Part shown: positions 7,544 through 13,743 of the stretch, piece after piece
How the letters are laid out: each line of letters starts with the position of its first letter
How positions within the stretch are numbered: the first letter of the stretch is position 1
Source of the DNA: UMGS1307 sp964523005
GTDB lineage: Bacteria > Bacillota > Clostridia > Oscillospirales > CAG-382
NCBI GenBank assembly: GCA_964523005.1
Contig: CAZFZL010000037.1
Span: 1-13,743 of the forward strand
Direction: 5' to 3'
Length of the DNA stretch: 13,743 nt
The notes under the pieces: generated by a model
The model's input: the letters and a program-made list of their open reading frames with translations, nothing else
Database searches by the model: none
What the model was told of the DNA's origin: nothing
Made by a program: the position numbers and the translations under genes

Positions 7544-7585
7544 TTTCACATTATACTATAATATAGTCTTTTATCTGTCGTAAGC

Positions 7586-8395
7586 CTATGCCTCGTTCTT
7601 TGACGTAATGCTTTTAACGATGTGCTGCATATACTCATTAGCAATGTCGATGCTTGTACACTGGTATAGCATCCTTGTACCGACAACATCTTCTATTTCG
7701 TTCAAAATCCAGCTGCCGTTATGAGAAATAAAGTCTACACCTGCCAAGCTGAAGTTCAATTCATTATGCAGGAGCTTTACTGTTTTGACCATGGATTCCG
7801 TCGGCGTGAATACCGTTGCGCTGCCGCCTAAAGAGAAGTTGCTTCTGAAATCACTGCTGCTTGTACGCAGTATGGCGGCAACTATTCTTTCACCTAAGCA
7901 GTAGACTCTCACATCCTTCCCGACGTCGGAACATACCTCCTGGATGAGAAAATTATCCTCATACGCATGTGCTAAAGCATTATACTCACAGTCGTTATGT
8001 ACCATGAATACATCATTTCCTCCGTGACCGTTCAACGATTTCAATATAAACGGATAAACCGTCCCGGGCTTGTCACCGGACGGCAACAACGTTCTCATGA
8101 CCGGTATTTTGAGCTTGTTGGCAAGCAGATAGGTAAGCCACTTGTTGTTAGCGCAGCGGGATGTTTTATAGTTGTTGAACACCGGTATACCGCGTTGTTC
8201 AAAACAGAGATTTGTATTCGGAGATATAGTGCGTACAATAACAAAATCAGGCGTTTCAAAACAATATAACTGTTCGTCACACCTGATTTTCAGCTGCAGG
8301 TCAACTCCGTGTTTTTGCGCTTTTTGGGTCAGCTCGTCCGCAAACCATCTGTTGCGTTTTATTCCCTCATCATCATATATTAAAAAGCCTGTCAT
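7586..8395 (-). CDS. RimK-like ATP-grasp ligase, second copy, divergent metal motif
   Basis: A 269-residue protein of the ATP-grasp superfamily, RimK/LysX-like, expected to join a carboxylate to an amine through an acyl-phosphate. The N-terminal domain carries FETPDFV (46-52). The nucleotide-binding part has YPFILKSLNGHGGNDVF (114-130), with Lys119 as the likely ATP-contacting lysine, and GKDVRVY (159-165). DFRSN is at 182-186 and LAGVD at 217-221. The usual C-terminal metal motif E-x-N is here NEIEDVVGTR (232-241), so the Asn is replaced by Glu. It is paralogous to the ligase gene just upstream, which its start overlaps through ATGA (8392-8395), indicating coupled translation. It is last in the four-gene operon. 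Substrates are unknown. Confidence 0.85.
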   Translation of the reverse strand: MTGFLIYDDEGIKRNRWFADELTQKAQKHGVDLQLKIRCDEQLYCFETPDFVIVRTISPNTNLCFEQRGIPVFNNYKTSRCANNKWLTYLLANKLKIPVMRTLLPSGDKPGTVYPFILKSLNGHGGNDVFMVHNDCEYNALAHAYEDNFLIQEVCSDVGKDVRVYCLGERIVAAILRTSSSDFRSNFSLGGSATVFTPTESMVKTVKLLHNELNFSLAGVDFISHNGSWILNEIEDVVGTRMLYQCTSIDIANEYMQHIVKSITSKNEA

Positions 8396-9258
8396 TTTGT
8401 TTTACCGCATATATACTTCATTATTTCAATACCCATGTTAATGCCGGTACATTCATAGCTGCTTTTAAAATGAGGATTGGAATTCACCTCGCATACGACA
8501 GCCTCACCGTTTTTCCCAAACAGAACGTCTACTCCGGCAAAATCCAGACCTATTGCATCAAATGCCTTTACAGCAGCTTCCTTCGCAGCCTCGCTTGCCG
8601 TGAACGGCTGCATTTTTCCGCCATTGGTGATATTTGAACGAAAATCATTGTTGTTGTAACGCATCATGGACGATACGATTTTTTTGCCGACTACATTGAT
8701 TCTTACATCCTTGCCGGCGCTCTCACTTATGAACTCCTGCATTATAAACTCTTTACAGCCAAGCTTATCAATGATTGCGTTGGCTTGAGCCGTATCATTC
8801 GCCAGGTAGACCTGTTGGCCAAACGAACCGTATGCTTCTTTTATTATCATCGGACAGCCTAACAGCGAAACAGCATCATTCACAAATTGCCTTTTTGAGT
8901 AGTTTAACCCTTCAAAGGTTTTCGGGGCGATCACGGTCCGTGGCATTTTTACTATACCGCTTAACACTATTCCCGTCAATATCTTGTTATCACAGATTCT
9001 AATCGCGTCACTGCTATTGTATACTTTTATCCCGATGGTCTCCAGCCTTTTTGCGAGATAAACATCCTTGTCCCAAAACAGAACGAAATCCGGCGTTTCA
9101 AACGCACTGAACCGGTCGTCGATCGTGCAGATCAAGTCGCATGTTGTCTTTATATGCATGTTTATCCCGAATGCTTCGGCTGCATTTGACAGAAACCCGT
9201 ATAATTCATCGAATTTTCCGGATTCCATAAAACCGTTAACGACTAACCATCCTGACAT
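8392..9258 (-). CDS. RimK-like ATP-grasp ligase, first copy, canonical metal motif
   Basis: A 288-residue ATP-grasp protein, RimK/LysX-like, expected to form an amide bond from a carboxylate and an amine using ATP. Visible parts are FETPDFV (53-59), CDNKILT (89-95), a glycine-rich loop PMIIKEAYGSFGQQV (136-150) with Lys140 as the probable ATP lysine, GKDVRI (182-187), DFRSN (205-209), AGVD (241-244) and the metal-binding CEVNSNP (256-262) with Glu257 and Asn259. The catalytic motif is complete. The start is ATG at 9258, because GAGGAG (9267-9272) lies eight bases upstream; a GTG at 9267 would overlap that motif. It follows the membrane protein gene after 12 bases and overlaps the next ligase by four bases. 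Amino-acid ligase activity is inferred from the family; the acceptor is unknown. Confidence 0.88.
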   Translation of the reverse strand: MSGWLVVNGFMESGKFDELYGFLSNAAEAFGINMHIKTTCDLICTIDDRFSAFETPDFVLFWDKDVYLAKRLETIGIKVYNSSDAIRICDNKILTGIVLSGIVKMPRTVIAPKTFEGLNYSKRQFVNDAVSLLGCPMIIKEAYGSFGQQVYLANDTAQANAIIDKLGCKEFIMQEFISESAGKDVRINVVGKKIVSSMMRYNNNDFRSNITNGGKMQPFTASEAAKEAAVKAFDAIGLDFAGVDVLFGKNGEAVVCEVNSNPHFKSSYECTGINMGIEIMKYICGKTK

Positions 9259-9270
9259 ATCTGACACTCC

Positions 9271-10584
9271 TCAAGCACGCATGTTTCTTTTTGATGAAAG
9301 ATTAAAATATAGCACGATCGGTACAGCGATCAACGACAGTATAGCTGATACAAGTATGGAGGAATCTGAAAACAAGTTAGCGGAAAACAATGTCAACAAA
9401 ATCGGAACCACCTGTTCGTTTATGCTTTTCTTGAAAATAAAAATTGTGTCACGGTCGATTTTTATCGCGGATGTAAGATCATCTATTCCAAGCCTTTTTC
9501 TTATGTGTATCGGAATACCGATGACTAAATCAATCGGTACGGGTCTGTTCGTTTTCAAAAACGAGTCTTCACTGTCTAATTCCAGAACCCTGCAGCTTAA
9601 TTCTTTGTTTTTATACTGTAATACGACTTTATCCATTTCATTTATGCCGAGAAGATTCATGTTTGAATGAGTCATCCTGACGATGTCCAATCCCTCGTCG
9701 TTGTCATACGGCCTTTTGGCGATCAGAGAAATCGTGCTTTTTCCGACATAAAAATTGCAGAGGCTCCTTCCGATAGCCTTTTTTGTGCCCAAAAGGGTTT
9801 CCGGCACCGGAATGATCCTGACTTCATTGCCAAACAGGTTTTTGATTATACTTTGGCATTCCTGCTTTATCTCATAAGAAACGTCGCTGCGCAGAATATG
9901 GTCAGAGGTACCGTATGCTTCGCTTATCATACTGCGTTGTTGTTCGCCGAGACACTGTGTAATGGTTTCCCATTGTTCGTCAGTCAAAAACAACGGCAGC
10001 TCCAGACCTAAAAATATGCGTTGCTTACGGTTAAGTCTCACCGTTCCGGCAGGCAAGGCGGGATCTACTTTGATATGGCTTGCTTTGACGACTATACTGT
10101 CGCCGGAAAAAGGATTATACACTTCAAAGTGATTACTGCCGTCTGTCTTTATCTCTTTTTTGCTGCTGTCTGTTTTAGATACGACTAAAATATTCTCGCG
10201 TATGTTTTCGACTTTCTGTGTAAATACCTGATTATATGTTCTCTCATCATATCGGCACAGAAGCACGCTGTCATTGTCATATAAAGATAATTGCTCCCTG
10301 ACATACGCTGTCGCCATGAATTCTTCCCGTGAGAGAGTGTTATCAACGACCGCCGTTACGCATAAAAAGTTTTGCGAACCTTCTTTAAACAGGATAAGCT
10401 TTGCGTGATTACATTCATTATATAAGTCCTTGTTGATGCTTATTACATTCAGCTTGTCCGGCACTCTGAAACGACGATCAACATAACGCAATGTACTGTG
10501 CACTGCATAAACCGTTTCAGCGGTGTGCTTTCCCTTGCCAACCACCGCGCTTTCGGATACTGTGAATATCTGATTGTTTTTCAT
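9271..10584 (-). CDS. Unrecognised protein with repeated beta-barrel-like motifs and a C-terminal membrane anchor
   Basis: A 437-residue protein of no recognised family. The large N-terminal part (1-385) looks soluble. A pattern of a hydrophobic strand, Arg-rich turn, Leu-Gly or Leu-Ser-Leu and an acidic turn recurs near residues 88-108, 181-195, 301-321 and 353-372 (for example VRLNRKQRIFLGLELP and VRMTHSNMNLLGINEMDKV). This resembles the double-psi beta-barrel units of CDC48/VAT N-domains; the likeness is by eye. Two hydrophobic segments (391-405 and 408-429) form a C-terminal membrane hairpin ending in a basic tail. No AAA+ or protease motif is present. ATG at 10584 overlaps the stop of the hydrolase gene by ATGA. 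It could hold the operon's enzymes or their substrate at the membrane; that is inference. Confidence 0.75.
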   Translation of the reverse strand: MKNNQIFTVSESAVVGKGKHTAETVYAVHSTLRYVDRRFRVPDKLNVISINKDLYNECNHAKLILFKEGSQNFLCVTAVVDNTLSREEFMATAYVREQLSLYDNDSVLLCRYDERTYNQVFTQKVENIRENILVVSKTDSSKKEIKTDGSNHFEVYNPFSGDSIVVKASHIKVDPALPAGTVRLNRKQRIFLGLELPLFLTDEQWETITQCLGEQQRSMISEAYGTSDHILRSDVSYEIKQECQSIIKNLFGNEVRIIPVPETLLGTKKAIGRSLCNFYVGKSTISLIAKRPYDNDEGLDIVRMTHSNMNLLGINEMDKVVLQYKNKELSCRVLELDSEDSFLKTNRPVPIDLVIGIPIHIRKRLGIDDLTSAIKIDRDTIFIFKKSINEQVVPILLTLFSANLFSDSSILVSAILSLIAVPIVLYFNLSSKRNMRA

Positions 10585-11234
10585 ATCTCTTTTTGGGTAA
10601 GTGATTTCGATATCATTACGATCGTTTCCGATAAAGCATCAAACACTTTTCCAACCTCCGAATTCTCACGTTTGGAATTAACTGCATTCGAGTTTATTTC
10701 CAACTGCAGACAGCATATACCGCATTTTTTTGCAACATATGATGAAATCGTAAACGGCGACGATGCATCAAACGGCGTGTCGATTTGAATTATTCCTATA
10801 TCCCGGCAGCTAAAAGCCCTCAGTACGATGTTGACATATTTGATGCTGTCAATGTTTTTAAATTTTCCTGTTCCTATGTCGATAGTGACGTCTCTGAACG
10901 AAGCGAGCTGGTGCAGATCTAAAACGAAACGAACACCGTGCTTTTTCACATAATCCACTATCGCGTCTTTATAGGTTGATTCATCATCAAAGTTCGCATC
11001 GTCCCCGCAATTGCTTGTTTTGTATATGACCGGACAGTTTAGACTGTCGTGCAGCAGCTTTGCCAGTGCGCCCGTTTGTGGCTCGGCGTATTTCTTCTTG
11101 CCGTTTCTCGTTTGTTCAACGCTGTGCGGCGCTGATATCATTACAGGGCCGGACCCCTCAATAAGCTCATAGGAGCTTTCATGGTTTTTGTAGAAAAAGC
11201 TTTCATATTCATTAAATATTTTAATATCAAACAT
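10581..11234 (-). CDS. N-formylglutamate amidohydrolase-like zinc hydrolase
   Basis: A 217-residue protein of the N-formylglutamate amidohydrolase family, which shares the zinc peptidase (M14-like) fold and cleaves amide bonds on small substrates. Visible are SAPHS with His37, EPQTGALA with Glu51, GDDANFD (77-83), the DLHQ block with Asp106 and His108, RD at 114-115, and the late QLEIN motif with Glu179 as probable catalytic base. His37, Glu51 and His108 fit a zinc triad. No signal peptide is present, so it is cytoplasmic. No hut genes are near, so histidine breakdown is unlikely. AGAGG precedes ATG 11234, with a good promoter at 11340-11368. As first gene of the ATP-grasp operon it may remove or trim what the ligases add. 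Fold confidence is high; substrate is unknown. Confidence 0.85.
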   Translation of the reverse strand: MFDIKIFNEYESFFYKNHESSYELIEGSGPVMISAPHSVEQTRNGKKKYAEPQTGALAKLLHDSLNCPVIYKTSNCGDDANFDDESTYKDAIVDYVKKHGVRFVLDLHQLASFRDVTIDIGTGKFKNIDSIKYVNIVLRAFSCRDIGIIQIDTPFDASSPFTISSYVAKKCGICCLQLEINSNAVNSKRENSEVGKVFDALSETIVMISKSLTQKEI

Positions 11235-11256
11235 TCATTATACCTCTGGTCATGAT

Positions 11257-11285
11257 CAGCATAAATGTGATTTGCACGATTGCTG
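11257..11285 (-). other. Imperfect hairpin in the leader of the hydrolase/ATP-grasp operon
   Basis: CAGCA (11257-11261) and TGCTG (11281-11285) pair, with an inner GTG/CAC pairing (11267-11269 and 11275-11277) and an uneven internal loop. It lies in the roughly 100-base leader between the promoter and the start at 11234. No riboswitch class is recognised. Confidence 0.25.
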
Positions 11286-11339
11286 TTGTACCGAATACCG
11301 AACGCAAAGGATGATCGTATTTTTGCTGTACTCACATAT

Positions 11340-11368
11340 ATTATACTACAGCTACCACACTTTTTCAA
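11340..11368 (-). promoter_or_regulatory. Sigma-A promoter of the hydrolase/ATP-grasp operon
   Basis: On the minus strand, TTGAAA (11363-11368), 17 bases, then a perfect TATAAT (11340-11345). Transcription should begin near 11333, leaving a leader of about 100 bases before the ATG at 11234. It gives the four-gene operon its own promoter, separate from the AraC gene. Confidence 0.75.
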
Positions 11369-11468
11369 TAGCCAAAAACACTTTCTCAGCCGGGGCTGTA
11401 TGAAAACACCGGCGACAGCAAAGAGAGTCTTATAAAGCTGTTCTTGTAAATAGGGTTTGGCGTTTCTG

Positions 11469-12256
11469 TTATGACAGCTTGCTCCTTTTGAGCTTCCTGT
11501 GCTGACTCGGAGACAAGCCGTAAAACTTGGAAAATGTTTTTGAATAATAAAACTGATCCGCGAATCCGACTGCCACTGCGATGTCGCTTACAGACATATC
11601 GGTGGTTTCAAGCAGAATAGCTGAATACGATATCCGTGTCATATTGATATATTCGATTGGAGTACACCCGAAAGACTCTTTAAACAAATGATAAAACTTC
11701 GATAATGAAGAATGGGCAACAGCTGCAAGCTGAGCAATGGTGATCGTATGCATATAGTTGTTTTGGATATAGAGTCTGATGCTGTATAACACCATATCCG
11801 CAGGTGCCTTTTGTTTTCCGCACCTAAGAAGAATGCTGATAATTTTATACGCCTCGCTGTACTTAACACATAGATCGTTCGTATTGTAAATGCGCTCGAA
11901 AACCGCGTTCATTTCTTCGATATATATTTCAGGTAACACAACGGGGAGATCATACAGGTCGTCAAGCTTAAATTTTTCATCTATATTGATGTCCAAAAAA
12001 ACCCACCTGACGGCAAAATAGTTTGTGCTCTCATCAGCGTTTGTTTCTATCAGAGCGGTTTTTTTGGACGGCTCTATAAAAACCCCCCGGTAGGAATCGT
12101 ATATGCTTCTTCAGAATCCATGCTTACTTTACATGTACCGGAAATAATCTGGGAGACAGCAACAAATGAAAGAGATTGCTTGTCCACGCTCCTTGCATTA
12201 TAGCCTGAGTTACCGCCGTTGTAAATATATTTAATATCAATTTTGCTGATGTCCAT
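11469..12256 (-). pseudogene. AraC-family transcription regulator, split by a one-base frameshift
   Basis: An AraC-type regulator with an N-terminal cupin-like sensor and a C-terminal double helix-turn-helix, broken into two frames. From ATG 12256 the first frame runs 58 residues to IPTGG and then hits TAG at 12074-12076. One base back, the other frame continues as VFIEPSKKTALIET and runs through to the stop at 11469, giving 262 residues, a normal length. The join falls in a run of six G on the minus strand (12083-12088); seven would restore the gene. The DNA-binding part is complete, with helices around ITIAQLAAVAHSSLSKFYHLF and MSVSDIAVAVGFADQFYYSK. It may be a sequencing error, a true lesion or a phase-variable tract. 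GGAAGGAG lies before the ATG. It probably senses a sugar and controls the divergent DUF4838 gene. Confidence 0.82.
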
Positions 12257-12281
12257 TGCGTTTTTTACTCCTTCCGATAGT

Positions 12282-12310
12282 ATTATACATAAACAATACA
12301 ATTTTGTCAA
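12282..12310 (-). promoter_or_regulatory. Perfect-consensus sigma-A promoter for the AraC-type regulator
   Basis: On the minus strand, TTGACA (12305-12310), a 17-base spacer and TATAAT (12282-12287) match the consensus at all twelve positions. The start point near 12275 lies about 19 bases before ATG 12256. The promoter backs onto the control region of the divergent gene. Confidence 0.88.
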
Positions 12311-12313
12311 TGG

Positions 12314-12348
12314 ATTATATCAGCATTTTTATTATAATCAGATTATAG
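12314..12348 (+). promoter_or_regulatory. Control region of the DUF4838 gene, with AT-rich direct repeats
   Basis: ATTATATCAG (12314-12323) recurs as ATTATAATCAG (12331-12341), starts 17 bases apart, and ATTATAG follows at 12342-12348. A TATAAT -10 box lies at 12333-12338 with no good -35 box. Direct repeats beside a weak promoter fit activation by an AraC-type protein, which often binds such repeats. This is inference from spacing, and the repeats overlap the -10 element. Confidence 0.35.
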
Positions 12349-12369
12349 AAAGTATTCGAAAGGAGCAAC

Positions 12370-13743
12370 ATGAAAAAAACAATCGCCTTAACTGATATCT
12401 GCCATATGACTTACGCTGCGGACTGCTCAGCGAATGAGCGTTTCGCCGCAACAGAACTGAAAAAATATCTTGAGCAAATCACAGGATGCAATTATACTTT
12501 ATCAGACGATAGCGCGCCTTACTGCAAAAAAGAAATAATACTCGGTGCAGGGAATGCCCATTTGAAGGATTGCGGCTTTGTTTATGACAGCTGCGAACTC
12601 AAAAACGAAGGCTTTGTGATAAAGACTTGCGGCGAGAATATCATAATAGTCGGCGGAAAGAAGCGCGGCTTGATGTACGGTGTGTATACTTTTTTGGAAA
12701 AATTCTGCGGCTGTAGATGGCTTGCTCCTGATTGCGAAGTAGTACCTAAAAACAGTACCATTTCCATCGGGGAAATAAATGATATAGAGAAGCCTGCGTT
12801 CGAATATCGTGAATCGCATTTTAAGCCTGTGTTTGACAACTTATTTCTTGCGAAGCTCAAATGTAACTCAAGCAGAATGATTCCGCAACCCGATATGGGA
12901 GGAAGGTTTCTGATATATCCGTTTGCACATTCCTTTAACCAATTGGTGCCGGTCGATAAATATTTCGACTCCCATCCTGAATATTTTTCTGAGATAGAAG
13001 GGAAAAGGATACGCGAACACACCCAACTTTGCCTTACGAATCCCGACGTTGTAGATATAGCCGTTGCGACCGCTTTAGAGTGGATAAAGAACAATCCTGA
13101 GATCAGTGCAGTCGACCTTTCGCAGAACGACTGCGGTAATCCCTGTCAATGCGAAAAGTGCAAAGCGGTATATGAAAGAACACAGTCTTATTCCGGCTCG
13201 ATCATAGAATTCGCCAACGCTGTCGCTCAACGAGTCACCGAAGTTTATCCGGACATGCTCTTTACTGTTTTTGCATATCAGTATTCCCGTAAAGCACCGG
13301 TAAACACAAAGGCGCACCCGCATATAGCCGTAAGGCTGTGTGGATTTGAGTGCTGTTGTGTACATCCGGTAGAGACGGCGACCTGCTCCGGTACAGTCAT
13401 CAACGGTATCTCTCCGACGTCATGCAGCTTCAAGAACGATGTTAAGGAATGGGGCGCTTGCTGTGATCGGTTGATCATATGGTCATATATCGTAAACTTT
13501 CTGCATACCTTGCTCCCGTTTCCTAATTTTAAGGTGCTTCAACCGGACATGAAATTTTATTTGGAAAACAAGGCAATTGGCGTTTTCGCAGAAGGAAAAA
13601 ACAACGACGGAGTACATGGAGAACTTAATGCGCTGCGTCAGTATCTTGTCGGCAAGCTCTTGTGGAATCCGGATATCGATGTTAAAGAAACCGTCAACGA
13701 CTTTCTGAACGGGTATTATGAGAACGCGGCTTCTGAGCTGAGA
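12370..13743 (+). CDS. DUF4838 family protein, probable carbohydrate-active enzyme, cut by the right edge
   Basis: The first 458 residues of a protein still open at the window end. Residues about 1-110 resemble the alpha/beta N-terminal domain found before the catalytic domains of alpha-glucuronidases and GH20 enzymes: FAATELKKYLEQITG, EIILGAG, and GFVIKTCGENIIIVGGKKRG with VYTFLEKFCGCRWLAP. The rest matches DUF4838, with LCLTNPDVVD and SQNDCGNPCQCEKC, whose cysteines 255, 259, 261 and 264 are close enough to bind a metal. Family members are thought to act on glycans, but the reaction is not established. No signal peptide is present, so this copy seems cytoplasmic. Cysteine content is high. 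AAAGGAG lies four bases before ATG 12370. It is divergent from the AraC-type regulator across 113 bases. Confidence 0.85.
   Translation, partial: MKKTIALTDICHMTYAADCSANERFAATELKKYLEQITGCNYTLSDDSAPYCKKEIILGAGNAHLKDCGFVYDSCELKNEGFVIKTCGENIIIVGGKKRGLMYGVYTFLEKFCGCRWLAPDCEVVPKNSTISIGEINDIEKPAFEYRESHFKPVFDNLFLAKLKCNSSRMIPQPDMGGRFLIYPFAHSFNQLVPVDKYFDSHPEYFSEIEGKRIREHTQLCLTNPDVVDIAVATALEWIKNNPEISAVDLSQNDCGNPCQCEKCKAVYERTQSYSGSIIEFANAVAQRVTEVYPDMLFTVFAYQYSRKAPVNTKAHPHIAVRLCGFECCCVHPVETATCSGTVINGISPTSCSFKNDVKEWGACCDRLIIWSYIVNFLHTLLPFPNFKVLQPDMKFYLENKAIGVFAEGKNNDGVHGELNALRQYLVGKLLWNPDIDVKETVNDFLNGYYENAASELR

Noticed and set aside
7555..7567. ACTATAATATAGT inverted repeat after the last ATP-grasp gene as a terminator
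   Set aside because: The loop is one base and the stem is all weak pairs apart from the ends; no suitable T run follows on the minus strand.
9068..9670. Plus-strand open frame of 200 codons across the ATP-grasp/membrane gene junction
   Set aside because: It spans two coupled minus-strand genes with clear motifs and has no Shine-Dalgarno before its start.
11141..11368. Minus-strand open frame of 75 codons in the leader of the hydrolase operon, as a possible precursor peptide
   Set aside because: Its start lies at the -35 box of the promoter and its later part overlaps the hydrolase gene out of frame. There is no ribosome binding site, leader-like pattern or repeated core.
11389..11413. GCCGG/CCGGC inverted repeat downstream of the AraC gene as a terminator
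   Set aside because: The stem is only five base pairs with a 15-base loop, and the nearest T run starts several bases after it.
12074..12093. Programmed -1 frameshifting in the AraC gene
   Set aside because: In the zero frame the codons are ACC GGG GGG TTT TTA TAG, which do not form an X-XXY-YYZ heptamer, and no following pseudoknot is evident. Homopolymer error or mutation is simpler.

Overview
The window looks like a chromosomal segment of a Clostridia-type member of the Bacillota, probably a gut or anaerobic lineage. The reasons are strong Shine-Dalgarno sites (GAGGAG, AAAGGAG), promoters close to the sigma-A consensus, some TTG starts, and families typical of that group: a paired DUF6179/DUF6323-like unit, a clostridial-style Ca2+ ATPase and a DUF4838 protein. 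No rRNA, tRNA, CRISPR array, transposase or phage gene was seen. No gene-free stretch exceeds about 300 bases.

Layout, left to right. A truncated gene with a hydrophobic N-terminus leaves the left edge on the minus strand. Next, also on the minus strand, is a two-gene operon (1977 to 138) of two conserved uncharacterised proteins resembling DUF6323 and DUF6179. A divergent plus-strand operon (2240-2923) encodes a small coiled-coil protein and a stand-alone ParB N-domain-like protein. It is followed by a P2-type Ca2+ ATPase and a flavodoxin-like protein (3021-6239), which end at a clear intrinsic terminator. Convergent to these is a Gfo/Idh/MocA oxidoreductase with its own consensus promoter (7390 to 6347).

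From 11234 down to 7586 on the minus strand lies the most unusual unit. It is a tightly coupled four-gene operon: an N-formylglutamate-amidohydrolase-like zinc hydrolase, an unrecognised protein with two membrane segments near its C-terminus and repeated beta-barrel-like motifs, and two RimK-like ATP-grasp ligases that are paralogues of each other. ATGA overlaps, a 12-base gap and one good promoter tie the four together. ATP-grasp ligases form amide or peptide-like bonds and the hydrolase family cleaves such bonds. The operon therefore reads as an amide-bond making and breaking cassette tethered to the membrane; its substrate is unknown.

At the right end is an AraC-family regulator (12256 to 11469). 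It is intact in content but split by an apparent one-base frameshift in a run of six G. Divergent from it is a DUF4838 protein, a probable carbohydrate-active enzyme, which runs off the right edge. The regulator most likely controls this divergent gene. Base composition changes along the window: the left half is visibly GC-richer, while the ATP-grasp operon and the AraC region are AT-richer, which fits an accessory origin for the right part.
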